A DNA stretch of 64,000 nucleotides from an uncultured Sphingomonadaceae bacterium (GTDB taxonomy: Bacteria; Pseudomonadota; Alphaproteobacteria; Sphingomonadales; Sphingomonadaceae): the NCBI GenBank assembly GCA_947501695.1, contig CANMWO010000001.1, positions 992,001-1,056,000 on the forward strand. The letters are read 5' to 3'. Position 1 is the first letter of the stretch, and each line of letters opens with the position of its first letter. The translations under genes were made by a program, and so were the position numbers. This document shows positions 1 through 8,555 of the stretch, one piece after another. Under the pieces are notes generated by a model that was not told where the DNA came from, ran no database searches, and saw nothing but the letters and a program-made list of their open reading frames with translations.

Positions 1-133
1 TTCCAAATAATAATTAAACACCTAATTAAACGCTCTTGACGTAACGACTGTCTTAAGAGCACAGTGCACAACATAATAATAAGAAGTTGGTCCTCCCCAT
101 AATATAAGAAGAGACTGACAACCAGGAGAGAGC

Positions 134-3043
134 ATGATGAGGAAATCTATTTTACGCAATAAATGCGCCCTAGGCGCCTTGACACTGGCGATGACGATGA
201 CCCCCGGTCTGGTTCATGCGCAGGATGTTCAGGAAGACGACGACGCTGAAAATGTGATCGTCGTTACGGGGTCCTACATTCGTGGTACGCCCGAAGATGC
301 CGCTGTTCCCGTGGATGTTTACACGAGCGCTGATCTTGCACAAAATGGTGTGTCTTCACCGCTTGAGTTTATCAAAGACCTTCCCGAGGTTGGTAGCGTT
401 CTTGGCGATTCCAACCAGTTTTCTACTGCCGCTCAGGCTAACCAAGGCTTTGGTTCGGTAAACCTTCGTAACCTGGGACCAACGCGCACGTTGGTTTTAT
501 TCAATGGTAGGCGGACCTTGACTGCGCCGGGTGCTGTTGGCGGCGGTTTCGGTGATACAAACGCGATTCCACTTTTCGCTCTCGACCGCGTTGAAATTCT
601 GAAAGATGGCGCGGCGGCGACCTATGGTTCTGATGCTATCGCTGGTGTGGCAAACTTTGTTACCAAAACCGGTTTTGAAGGCGTTGAGCTGCAAGGCGAC
701 TATGATTTCATCAAAGGCTCGGACGGTAACTATACCGCTTCGATATTGGTCGGACAGAATTTCGGTGATCTGAATATCATGGCTGGCTTTGGCTGGCAGC
801 ATCGCTCCGAACTGGAGTCGACGGATCGCTCCTATGGATTTCAGCCTTATGAAGTAAATCCATCTGCATGGTCAGCACTAGCGACGCCAGGATTTTTTAT
901 TGTACCAGGCGTAGGCGCACGACCTGATGTGGGTTGTGCCGAAACAGGTGGTACCCCTGATGGGATATGTCGCTTTAGCTTCATTCCCTTTGATAATTTG
1001 ATCGAGGAAGAGGACCGTTATCAGGGCTATATCCAAGCGGATATCGACCTGTCCGACACGTTCCGTTTTCATGGCGAATTTACTTACGCGCAAACTGACC
1101 TTGATGGAATTGGCACATCACCAGGCTATCCGCCGCTTCAAGGTCCAGGCGGCGCGCGATTAGGCGGCGGCTTTACCGTCTCACCGGATAACCCCGGTGC
1201 AGCCGTTTTTGCTGATCAAATTGGCCTTACGGCTCCGATCGCTGGGCCCATTGGTATATTTCTATGGCGACCTTTTGGTAATCTAGGAAACCCAACCGAT
1301 CCTGGCAGAGGCTCTGGGCGCCAAACAGCGAACAACAAAGCTTTCCGTTTGTCTGGTACGCTGGAAAAAGATTTTTCCGACACAGTGCGCGGTCAATTGT
1401 CTGTGACCTGGGCAAATTATGAGCGTCGACGCAGTTCACCGGGCGTTGTCGGTTCGCGTTTGCAGGACGCCTTGAATGGTTTGGGCGGTGCCGATTGTGA
1501 TCCGGCTACCGGCACACCGGGCGTTGGTGGATGTCAGTGGTTTAACCCTTTCATCAATGCTGGGCCTGGGCATCCTTCCTTGGATTTGACAAATCCATTT
1601 TATGTTCCTGGAAACGAGAACTCGATTGACCTGATTAACTTTTTGCAGGTTCCAAACGGGGTTGAGGAAACCGAAGATTCACTGGTTGTAGATCTTATCT
1701 TCTCCGGTGAAATGAATATTGATCTGGGCGGCGGCAACATTGGTTGGGCGGCAGGTGCGCAATATCGCAAAGTTGATTTTCTTTCTCGTCCGCTTGGCGT
1801 TGAATCCAATCTGGATATTAACCCCTGCGTGATTTTGGGCGATCAAAGCTGTATCGGCGGCGCACTAGAGGGTGCCGGTTCTTTCATCTTCCTCGGCGGT
1901 TCTAGGCCGGAACGCCTGGATCAAGACGTGAAGGCTATCTTTGTCGAAGTGGCTGTTCCGGTCACTGACACATTGGAAATTACGGCAGCGGCTCGTTTTG
2001 AAGATTATGGTGGATCTATTGGTTCGACATTTAATCCCAAAGGCGCGGTACGTTGGGAACCAACCGATTGGCTGGTATTGCGCGGATCCGTGGGAACGAC
2101 CTTCCGCGGACCTTTGGCTGCGCAAGTATCCAACAACGCTGTGACATCGCTTGCGGCAATCGGCGCGGCAAACGGCAACTTCAAGGCTGTTGATATTGCC
2201 GGTAACCCAACCGATTTGGGTCCGGAGAAAGCATTTAGCTATAACCTCGGTGCTGTCGTCGATTTCAGCGGCTTTACGTTTTCGGTGGATTATTGGAGTT
2301 TCGATTTCAAAGACGAAATTACAACCACGGATGCGCAGGCGATTGCTAATAGCGTCGTACCGACTGCAGGCGGTCTCGCTGATTGTTCCAATCCGTTCGC
2401 GTCTCTCATCACATTTGATGGCGGCGCCTGTGTCCAGGGTACCACAAACGGCACCAACATCTCGCGTATTTTGACGCAGTGGGTCAACGGTCCGAAAACA
2501 AAAACATCTGGACTGGATTTTGCGGCAAGCTACACCACTGATATCGGACCGGGAGTCTATTCCATCGGAGTGAATGCAAGTCATATCTTGAAATATGACA
2601 TTGGTGATTTTAACTTGAACGGGACGTTGTTGCGTGATGGTTTCGGAGCAGTCGGGTTAGCCAATCTAGACCGCAATCCAGGTACTATTTCCCCATGGCG
2701 CGCCAATGCATTCATCAACTACAATGTTGCTGGGCTTAACCTCCGTTATGGTGCTACCTATATCGCTGGTGTTCGTGACGAAAGATGTGATGGATTGGAA
2801 TTTTGTGCCACCACCAATTTCGGCGGCACAAATTTTGGTCGGAATATTCAGAATTATACCCAGCATGACTTCCATGCTGCTTACGACTTGCCAATCAGTG
2901 CCTTTGAAGCACAGCTGCAATTTTCGATCGAAAATTTCACGAATGAAGAAGCCTCATCGGCGCGTTTGCCACTGGGTTATAACCCATTCGTCGGTAATAC
3001 TCTGGGACGTGTTTTCCGTCTTGGTGCCAAAGTCGGGTTCTAA
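134..3043 (+). CDS. TonB-dependent outer-membrane receptor
   Basis: This encodes a 969-residue outer-membrane transporter of the TonB-dependent receptor family, which imports siderophores, vitamins or glycans using TonB energy. A signal peptide of about 29 residues ends near VHAQ. A TonB-box-like stretch (NVIVVTG) follows at about residue 40, then a plug domain rich in AADRVEILKDG-type motifs, then a long beta-barrel ending in a terminal phenylalanine (LGAKVGF), as outer-membrane proteins do. Extracellular loops carry several Cys pairs (for example GCAETGG...GIC). ATG codons lie at 134 and 137 behind a good AGGAGAG site. It resembles the large sphingomonad receptors whose substrates are mostly unknown. 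No substrate-specific neighbour is present, so the ligand cannot be named. A strong terminator follows. Confidence 0.95.
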   Translation: MMRKSILRNKCALGALTLAMTMTPGLVHAQDVQEDDDAENVIVVTGSYIRGTPEDAAVPVDVYTSADLAQNGVSSPLEFIKDLPEVGSVLGDSNQFSTAAQANQGFGSVNLRNLGPTRTLVLFNGRRTLTAPGAVGGGFGDTNAIPLFALDRVEILKDGAAATYGSDAIAGVANFVTKTGFEGVELQGDYDFIKGSDGNYTASILVGQNFGDLNIMAGFGWQHRSELESTDRSYGFQPYEVNPSAWSALATPGFFIVPGVGARPDVGCAETGGTPDGICRFSFIPFDNLIEEEDRYQGYIQADIDLSDTFRFHGEFTYAQTDLDGIGTSPGYPPLQGPGGARLGGGFTVSPDNPGAAVFADQIGLTAPIAGPIGIFLWRPFGNLGNPTDPGRGSGRQTANNKAFRLSGTLEKDFSDTVRGQLSVTWANYERRRSSPGVVGSRLQDALNGLGGADCDPATGTPGVGGCQWFNPFINAGPGHPSLDLTNPFYVPGNENSIDLINFLQVPNGVEETEDSLVVDLIFSGEMNIDLGGGNIGWAAGAQYRKVDFLSRPLGVESNLDINPCVILGDQSCIGGALEGAGSFIFLGGSRPERLDQDVKAIFVEVAVPVTDTLEITAAARFEDYGGSIGSTFNPKGAVRWEPTDWLVLRGSVGTTFRGPLAAQVSNNAVTSLAAIGAANGNFKAVDIAGNPTDLGPEKAFSYNLGAVVDFSGFTFSVDYWSFDFKDEITTTDAQAIANSVVPTAGGLADCSNPFASLITFDGGACVQGTTNGTNISRILTQWVNGPKTKTSGLDFAASYTTDIGPGVYSIGVNASHILKYDIGDFNLNGTLLRDGFGAVGLANLDRNPGTISPWRANAFINYNVAGLNLRYGATYIAGVRDERCDGLEFCATTNFGGTNFGRNIQNYTQHDFHAAYDLPISAFEAQLQFSIENFTNEEASSARLPLGYNPFVGNTLGRVFRLGAKVGF

Positions 3044-3063
3044 TTCTCGAACATAGAAAATTT

Positions 3064-3100
3064 AAAGGGCTCGCCACAGTTTGGCGGGCCCTTTTTCTTT
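3064..3100 (+). terminator. Rho-independent terminator after the TonB receptor
   Basis: A 13-bp nearly perfect stem (AAAGGGCTCGCCA / TGGCGGGCCCTTT) with a 5-nt loop is followed by a T-rich tract. It lies 20 bp after the receptor stop codon and separates it from the deformylase gene. Confidence 0.85.
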
Positions 3101-3160
3101 GAACGCCAACCCGTTCGGTCACAGGTTGACGAATCTCGGCATAATCCCTAAATTTGCGAC

Positions 3161-3718
3161 ATGGCAATTTTACCGATCCTTGAAGTTCCTGATCCGCGTC
3201 TGAAAACTGTTTCAGAGCCGGTCACAGAGTTTGACGATGCGCTTAAAACGCTCATCACAGATATGTTTGAAACCATGTATGACGCGCCGGGCATTGGCCT
3301 TGCCGCAATCCAGGTGGGTGTGCCCAAGCGGATATTGGTGATCGACCTGCAAGAGCCGGAGGAACATGATCACGAGCATGGTGAGCATTGTGACCACGAT
3401 CATGAGGTAGTGCGTGATCCCAAGGTGTTCATTAATCCCGAAATTCTTGACCCTTCGGCGGATTTAAACGTCTATAGCGAAGGCTGTCTGTCGGTGCCGG
3501 AGCAATATGCCGATGTCGAACGCCCCGCAGCGATCACCGCGCGCTGGCAGGATGAAACCGGCAAGCAATATGAAGAACAGATGGACGGCCTGCTCGCCAC
3601 TTGTTTGCAGCATGAGATGGATCATCTCGAAGGCATATTGTTTATTGACCATCTTTCCCGCCTGAAACGGCAGATGGTTCTCAAGAAGCTTGCCAAGCAG
3701 CGCAAAGAAGCCGCTTAA
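3161..3718 (+). CDS. def: peptide deformylase with His-rich insert
   Basis: Peptide deformylase removes the N-formyl group from new polypeptides in the cytosol and uses a metal ion, usually Fe2+. All three family motifs are present: GIGLAAIQ at residues 44-51, EGCLSVP at 107-113 (metal-ligand Cys), and HEMDH at 151-155 (two His ligands and the catalytic Glu). Length is 185 residues. Between the first two motifs, at about residues 67-82, is an unusual acidic and histidine-rich loop with six His and one Cys (HDHEHGEHCDHDH). Many proteobacterial deformylases have a short loop here, and this one looks able to bind metal. No fmt is adjacent, which differs from the common def-fmt order. Confidence 0.96.
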   Translation: MAILPILEVPDPRLKTVSEPVTEFDDALKTLITDMFETMYDAPGIGLAAIQVGVPKRILVIDLQEPEEHDHEHGEHCDHDHEVVRDPKVFINPEILDPSADLNVYSEGCLSVPEQYADVERPAAITARWQDETGKQYEEQMDGLLATCLQHEMDHLEGILFIDHLSRLKRQMVLKKLAKQRKEAA

Positions 3719-3792
3719 ACTGCTCTGACAGGCTTGCTTATAATGGCTATCCGGCCTAGGTTCTTGTTTCGTTCCAACTGAAAGGGCCTGTT

Positions 3793-5184
3793 TTGGACGC
3801 TATTGTCGCTCTCCTTATTGCTATTGTAACTCTCATCATCGGTTTGGGGGCAGGTTGGTTCGTCGGTGGACGCGCTGCAACGGCGTCGACCAAGGCGGCT
3901 GAGGAAACAGCAACTTCCCTGCGGAACATGCTGAACGGCGTGCAGACAGAGCGGGATACGGCAAGGTCCGAACGCGATTCCATCCGTGATGATAGAGATC
4001 AGGCGCGGCAAAATCTTGCGTCTTTGGAAGCCGACGCGCGCAATCATGAGAAACAATTACAACAATTGGTCGAAGCGAAAGAATCGCTGACGGCGCAATT
4101 TTCCGAAGTCGGTGCGAAAATGCTGGAAACGGCGCAGCGCCAGTTTCTCGAGCGCGCCGATCAACGTTTTGATCAGGCGAATGAAAAAGGCGGCGAGAAA
4201 ATCGCGAAACTGCTCCAACCGGTGCATCAACGGCTCGCTACCTATGAAGAATCGATCAAGAAAATCGAGAAAGAGCGGACTGAATCCTACGCCGGAATAA
4301 CGGCGACGATCGAGCAAGTGCGTCAGGGGCAGGACAGGGTGCAGCAGGAAGCGGCTCGGCTCGTCAACAGCTTGCGCAATGCGCCGAAATCGCGCGGTCG
4401 CTGGGGGGAACAACAACTTAAGAATGTCCTCGAAACTTGTGGTTTATCTGAACATACGGATTTCGTGACCGAACAGAGCGTTGATACCGAAGACGGCCGT
4501 TTGCGTCCCGATGCGGTGATCAGTGTGCCTGGCGGTCGCAAGCTGGTGATCGATGCCAAAGTCTCGCTCAATGACTATCAGGATGCGTTTGAAGCCGAGG
4601 ATGAAGATGCGCGCAGTTTTGCCATGGCGCGTCATTGCAACTCGATGAAAGCGCATATCGATGGTCTGTCAAAAAAAGCCTATTGGGATCAATTTGAAGA
4701 TGCGCCCGATTATGTGATTATGTTTGTCCCCGGCGAGCATTTTCTGTCCGCTGCTCTGGAGCATGAACCGACCCTTTGGGATCATGCTTTCGAGAAAAAA
4801 GTATTACTCGCCACGCCGACAAATTTGGTAGCGATTGCGCGAACCGTTGCTGGTGTCTGGCGGCAAGAGAAAATGGCAGCAGAAGCCAAGCAAATCGGGC
4901 AATTGGGTAAGGAAATGTATGATCGGCTTGCGGTTGCGGGAGAGCATCTCAAGCGCATGGGCTCCGGTCTTGGTAGTGCCGTTGGTAATTATAATAAATT
5001 TGTTGGCAGTTTCGAACGTAATGTCATGGCAACGGGGCGTAAATTTGCCGAGCTGAACGTTGAGACCGGTAAAAAAGATCTTGAGCCTGTTGCAGAAATT
5101 GAAGCTCTACCGCGCTATGCCACAGAAGAAGAATCTTCGCTGATAGAGGATGATCGTGAAATCAAAGACGAAGCTGCCGAGTAA
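3793..5184 (+). CDS. rmuC: DNA recombination protein RmuC
   Basis: This is a 463-residue RmuC-family protein, thought to be a membrane-anchored nuclease-like factor limiting inversions and repeat rearrangements. An N-terminal membrane helix (about residues 3-26) leads into a long coiled coil (about 30-200, rich in E/R/Q). The RmuC domain follows at about 200-430, with GRWGEQQL near 202 and KLVIDAKVSL near 249, the latter matching a PD-(D/E)XK-like core strand. The start chosen is TTG at 3793; it puts the hydrophobic helix at the N-terminus, and no nearby ATG does this. The C-terminus is acidic. It stands alone, in the same direction as def. Confidence 0.92.
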   Translation: MDAIVALLIAIVTLIIGLGAGWFVGGRAATASTKAAEETATSLRNMLNGVQTERDTARSERDSIRDDRDQARQNLASLEADARNHEKQLQQLVEAKESLTAQFSEVGAKMLETAQRQFLERADQRFDQANEKGGEKIAKLLQPVHQRLATYEESIKKIEKERTESYAGITATIEQVRQGQDRVQQEAARLVNSLRNAPKSRGRWGEQQLKNVLETCGLSEHTDFVTEQSVDTEDGRLRPDAVISVPGGRKLVIDAKVSLNDYQDAFEAEDEDARSFAMARHCNSMKAHIDGLSKKAYWDQFEDAPDYVIMFVPGEHFLSAALEHEPTLWDHAFEKKVLLATPTNLVAIARTVAGVWRQEKMAAEAKQIGQLGKEMYDRLAVAGEHLKRMGSGLGSAVGNYNKFVGSFERNVMATGRKFAELNVETGKKDLEPVAEIEALPRYATEEESSLIEDDREIKDEAAE

Positions 5185-5209
5185 CTTTCTCGATGAAGAA
5201 GGTGACTGG

Positions 5210-5620
5210 CTAGGCTGCTTCCGGGTCTGATAATATCTCGCCACCACAGCCGGTATGATAGCCGCTGCCACTGACGGAAACTGTAACGGTATCGGCATAT
5301 TTTCGATCGCTCATCCCGTCATTACATTCTTCGTCTGATGTTATGGTGATCGTAATATTATTCAGGTCGCTAAAGCCCTTTATTTCCCAGCCAGTTGCTG
5401 TCGCCTTCATCCTCTGAATCGGCAGGGTAAAATCATTATTGCCATCTTGTGACGTATGAACAATCTCATCATTCTGGATTTCAGCGGTCCAGCCCGGTTC
5501 AGTGCCATAGGCTTTATATTCGGTCAGTTTTTCTTGAACTTCTGGTTCTTTTTGAGTCTCGTTACCGCAAGCCACCAATAGAAGTGGCAGAATTGGCATA
5601 ACCAATAGTGCATTTTTCAT
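5210..5620 (-). CDS. small lipoprotein, COG3650-like
   Basis: This is a predicted lipoprotein of about 136 residues. The ORF-track start at 5641 adds seven residues; I prefer the ATG at 5620, which gives a short signal peptide (MKNALLVMPILPLLLVAC) with lipobox LVAC. The mature part carries GTEPGWTAEI, like the GNEPxW motif of uncharacterised COG3650-type envelope proteins, and three later Cys residues that could form a disulfide. The 3' end faces the end of rmuC. The biological role is unknown; the family assignment is by motif only. Confidence 0.7.
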   Translation of the reverse strand: MKNALLVMPILPLLLVACGNETQKEPEVQEKLTEYKAYGTEPGWTAEIQNDEIVHTSQDGNNDFTLPIQRMKATATGWEIKGFSDLNNITITITSDEECNDGMSDRKYADTVTVSVSGSGYHTGCGGEILSDPEAA

Positions 5621-5674
5621 GTTTCTCTCTCCCGGAAACAAGATAACATATTCGCCGATTTTACCTAATAGTGA

Positions 5675-6496
5675 TTATTTGCGGCGCTGGTTGAGCACTT
5701 CATAGGCCATGACGGCACTGGCAACGGCGGCATTCAGACTGTCGGCTTTGCCCATCATAGGCATTTTAACCAGCACATCACAGGCGGCTTCATAGTCCTG
5801 TGGTAGCCCTTGTGCTTCATTCCCGACGAGCAAGAATGTCGGTGTCTCATACCGAATCGCTTGATAATCCTTGTCCGTATTCAAACTGGTTCCCACTAGC
5901 TGCCCTGTACTGGAGCGGAGCCAGTCGATAAAATCGGCCCAAGATGCTTGTGAAATTTGCTGGGTAAAAATAGCGCCCATGCTAGCGCGCACAGCTTCGA
6001 CAGAAAACGGATCAACACAGTCGTCGATCAATATCAACCCACCAGCGCCAACAGCATCACCCGTACGCAATATCGTCCCCAAATTACCGGGATCGCGCAG
6101 CGCCTGCGCGACTAGCCATATATCCGATACATTGCGGTCTAGTTCAGCAAGAGGGGTAGGGTGATCTTCGTAAATGCCGATAATCGATTGCGGATTGGAT
6201 TTGCCGGACAATTTAGCGATAATCGCTTCACTTGTTTCAATCACTTCGCCGCCAGCATCGAAGGTCGCTGCCTCTATTTTCTGGGCGAGTGGGTGAAGCT
6301 CTGTATCTTCAACGACTACCAACAGTTTTGGCGTCTTTCCGGCATCCAGCGCTTCGGTCAGGATGCGCAGACCTTCAGCGAGAAAATGGCCTTCGCGCTT
6401 ACGATATTTCTTTTCGCGCAGGCTTTTTAACCGCTTGATTGTCGGGTTGGAAAAACCGGTAATTTGGCGTCTTTCAGGCGAGGACACGGTTATCAA
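5675..6496 (-). CDS. TrmH/SpoU-family RNA 2'-O-methyltransferase
   Basis: This is a 273-residue SPOUT methyltransferase that should use S-adenosylmethionine to methylate a ribose in tRNA or rRNA. An N-terminal substrate-binding domain (about 10-100) precedes the knotted SPOUT domain, which shows RDPGNLGTILRT, LLVGNEAQGLP and SLNAAVASAVMAYE, the three classic motifs. The start is TTG at 6496; it overlaps the HPr stop by 4 nt (TTGA), which suggests coupled translation. It is the last gene of the PTS-regulatory operon. The exact target nucleotide cannot be read from the sequence. Confidence 0.9.
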   Translation of the reverse strand: MITVSSPERRQITGFSNPTIKRLKSLREKKYRKREGHFLAEGLRILTEALDAGKTPKLLVVVEDTELHPLAQKIEAATFDAGGEVIETSEAIIAKLSGKSNPQSIIGIYEDHPTPLAELDRNVSDIWLVAQALRDPGNLGTILRTGDAVGAGGLILIDDCVDPFSVEAVRASMGAIFTQQISQASWADFIDWLRSSTGQLVGTSLNTDKDYQAIRYETPTFLLVGNEAQGLPQDYEAACDVLVKMPMMGKADSLNAAVASAVMAYEVLNQRRK

Positions 6497-6771
6497 TCCT
6501 CACCAAAACCATCGACGACCAGTCCAGCGAGTTTCTCAAGCGCTGTTTCAGCTTGATGGCCCTCAACGATAATCTCGACACTATCACCCTTGGCTGCGCC
6601 TAGCATCATCAAGCCCATGATTGACGTTCCTGTAACTTCTGTGCCGTCCTTGCCGACTTTGACCGACAGGCCTTCAGGTAATTTGCTAACATAGGTGACA
6701 AATTTCGCACTGGCTCTGGCATGGAGCCCACGATTGTTAGTGATGGCGACGGTTTTGCGATGCTCGCTCAC
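6493..6771 (-). CDS. ptsH: phosphocarrier protein HPr
   Basis: This 92-residue HPr carries phosphate between Enzyme I and EIIA proteins. The catalytic histidine is H17 in RGLHARAS. The regulatory serine used by HPr kinase is S50 in GTSIMGLMMLGAA. The start is GTG at 6771, overlapping the EIIA stop by 4 nt (GTGA). It lies in an operon with hprK, rapZ and a mannose-type EIIA, but with no sugar permease, so it probably works in regulation rather than sugar uptake. Enzyme I is not in the window. Confidence 0.95.
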   Translation of the reverse strand: MSEHRKTVAITNNRGLHARASAKFVTYVSKLPEGLSVKVGKDGTEVTGTSIMGLMMLGAAKGDSVEIIVEGHQAETALEKLAGLVVDGFGED

Positions 6772-7172
6772 GCATCGCTTCCCAATATTTCAGAGGCAAC
6801 GCTTATATATTTTTGACCGGCTTCTTTGGCAGCTGCAACAGCATCGGCAACGTCCATGCATTTGCGTGCACCATCCAAACGGATGAGCATGGGCAGGTTA
6901 ACGCCCGCAATGACCTCAACCTTGCCTTTATTCATCAACGAAATGGCAAGATTTGAAGGTGTGCCGCCAAATAAGTCAGTGAGAACTATGACGCCTTTGC
7001 CATTCTCCACTTTTTCGATGGACTCTGCAATTTCTTGACGTCGTTGCTCCATATCGTCGTGTGGGCCTATGCAAACCGACAAAATCGCTTTTTGCGGCCC
7101 GACAACATGTTCCATTGCGGTGATAAATTCGACGGCCAGACGACCGTGGGTAACAAGAACCAAACCGATCAT
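6768..7172 (-). CDS. PTS system mannose-family EIIA component
   Basis: This 134-residue protein matches the EIIA-Man fold; the phosphorylated histidine is H9 in LVLVTHGRLA, and LTDLFGGTPSNLA is a typical family motif. In alphaproteobacteria such stand-alone EIIA proteins accept phosphate from HPr and act as regulators, sometimes through ChvG-type kinases. There is no EIIB, EIIC or EIID here, which supports a regulatory role. The gene follows rapZ by 5 nt and overlaps ptsH. Confidence 0.94.
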   Translation of the reverse strand: MIGLVLVTHGRLAVEFITAMEHVVGPQKAILSVCIGPHDDMEQRRQEIAESIEKVENGKGVIVLTDLFGGTPSNLAISLMNKGKVEVIAGVNLPMLIRLDGARKCMDVADAVAAAKEAGQKYISVASEILGSDA

Positions 7173-7177
7173 TGCGA

Positions 7178-8107
7178 TTAAATACCCTTATTCCCGTTCA
7201 GATTCTGCATCGTTTCCAGCGCTTCCATTGGTCGTGACGCTAGATTGCGATGCGAGACATTGGGCGAAAAGCCTTGGGCATGCAAGCTTTTGCGTAGGGC
7301 TTCTGCAATGTGTACCGATCTGTGACGCCCGCCAGTGCAACCGATACCGATATTCACATAGGCTTTTCCCGCCTTAATATATTTTGGCAGCAGAAATGTG
7401 ATCATATCGCTAAATTTTTGCAGAGCCTCGGCATAGGCGGGATCTTTTGAAATATAATCTCCTACCTCCGCGTCTAATCCTGTCAGCTGTTTTAGGTCAG
7501 GATCCCAGAAAGGATTCGATAAAAACCGAACGTCAAATAACAGATCAATATTATTGGGTAGTCCGCGCGAAAAGCCAAAGCTGGTTATCGTAACTGTCGT
7601 AACTTTAGTATCCTGCAATGTGAAATGCTCACGCATTTGAGCTTGCAGATCATTGGCCGACAGATTGCTAGTATCGATAACATGGTCCGCCCAGCGTCGA
7701 AACGGTTCAAACTGGCTTCGTTCAAGCGCAATGCCTTCCTTTGCCGGTCGGTCGAGCGCCAGCGGATGACGTCGCCGCGTCTCGGAATAGCGTCGTTCCA
7801 GTTCTCCGCCTGCACAATCGAGATAGAGCGTCGAAATCTGGTAATTAGCATCTTCCTGCAATTTTTTGATGCGGTTGATCAACTTATCAGGCTCGAAACC
7901 GCGGGTCCGGCTGTCAAAACCCAAAGCAAGCGGTGGATCTGCATCCCCGCGTGAACTGGATGGCGGCGTATTTAGCAATCCTTCGACAAGTCGGATGGGG
8001 AAATTATCGACGGTTTCCCAGCCAATATCCTCCAGCGTCTTAAGGGCAGTGGATTTTCCCGCACCCGATAGGCCAGTGATAAGGAGAACATGTTTGCCTT
8101 CGCGCAT
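7178..8107 (-). CDS. rapZ: RapZ-family nucleotide-binding protein
   Basis: This 309-residue protein belongs to the RapZ/YvcJ family. A Walker A motif (GLSGAGKST, residues 12-20) opens the N-terminal kinase-like domain. The C-terminal domain carries the signature IGIGCTGGRHRSV. In E. coli RapZ is an RNA-binding adaptor that controls glmS small RNAs; in alphaproteobacteria the role is less clear. It lies one base after hprK in a tight operon with PTS regulators, an arrangement widely seen in the class. The ATG at 8107 directly follows the hprK stop. Confidence 0.94.
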   Translation of the reverse strand: MREGKHVLLITGLSGAGKSTALKTLEDIGWETVDNFPIRLVEGLLNTPPSSSRGDADPPLALGFDSRTRGFEPDKLINRIKKLQEDANYQISTLYLDCAGGELERRYSETRRRHPLALDRPAKEGIALERSQFEPFRRWADHVIDTSNLSANDLQAQMREHFTLQDTKVTTVTITSFGFSRGLPNNIDLLFDVRFLSNPFWDPDLKQLTGLDAEVGDYISKDPAYAEALQKFSDMITFLLPKYIKAGKAYVNIGIGCTGGRHRSVHIAEALRKSLHAQGFSPNVSHRNLASRPMEALETMQNLNGNKGI

Positions 8108-8108
8108 T

Positions 8109-8555
8109 TTATTCTCCTCGCCGTGTTTGCAAGAGCCGGTTGAGCGCCATTTCGACCTTGATTGGAGCGCTGGATTCAGAGGGATTTAGGGTAATAGTTG
8201 GAATGGCCATGTTCATGATCGTTTCTATTTGGCTGTCCAATGGAAAGCGTTCGGTCTTTGATTTCAATATCACCTGCAGCTTTAGCGGAACATTTGAAAC
8301 ATGTTTACAATCAAAAATACCTAGTGATCTTACTTCAATTTTGCCTGCGATTTTAGCCGGAGCGTTCAGAACTATTCGGTTATCATCATTGTGCAGTTCA
8401 ACATAGTCATCGCTGATCAATATCGCACCACGATCCATCAAGCGCAGGGCGAGGTCGGATTTTCCTGCACCTGACGGACCCGATAGCATGACGCCAGCCT
8501 CTTGGATTGCGACACAGCTGGCATGAAGCGTTTCGTGGTTCTTTTTTGCCATCAT
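8109..8555 (-). CDS. hprK: short HPr kinase/phosphorylase
   Basis: This is the alphaproteobacterial short form of HPr kinase, which phosphorylates HPr on its regulatory serine. It keeps only the catalytic domain: P-loop GPSGAGKS at residues 26-33 and LISDDYVEL just after it. The N-terminal domain of Firmicute HprK is missing, as is usual in this class. The ORF track starts at 8591, but I take the ATG at 8555, because it overlaps the chvG stop as ATGA and begins [10 protein letters not shown]; length is then 148 residues. Translation is probably coupled to chvG. Confidence 0.92.
   Translation of the reverse strand: MMAKKNHETLHASCVAIQEAGVMLSGPSGAGKSDLALRLMDRGAILISDDYVELHNDDNRIVLNAPAKIAGKIEVRSLGIFDCKHVSNVPLKLQVILKSKTERFPLDSQIETIMNMAIPTITLNPSESSAPIKVEMALNRLLQTRRGE

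Noticed and set aside
1865-2584. 239-aa minus-strand ORF inside the TonB receptor
   Set aside because: Shadow of the receptor coding frame, with many Cys and Arg and no family match.
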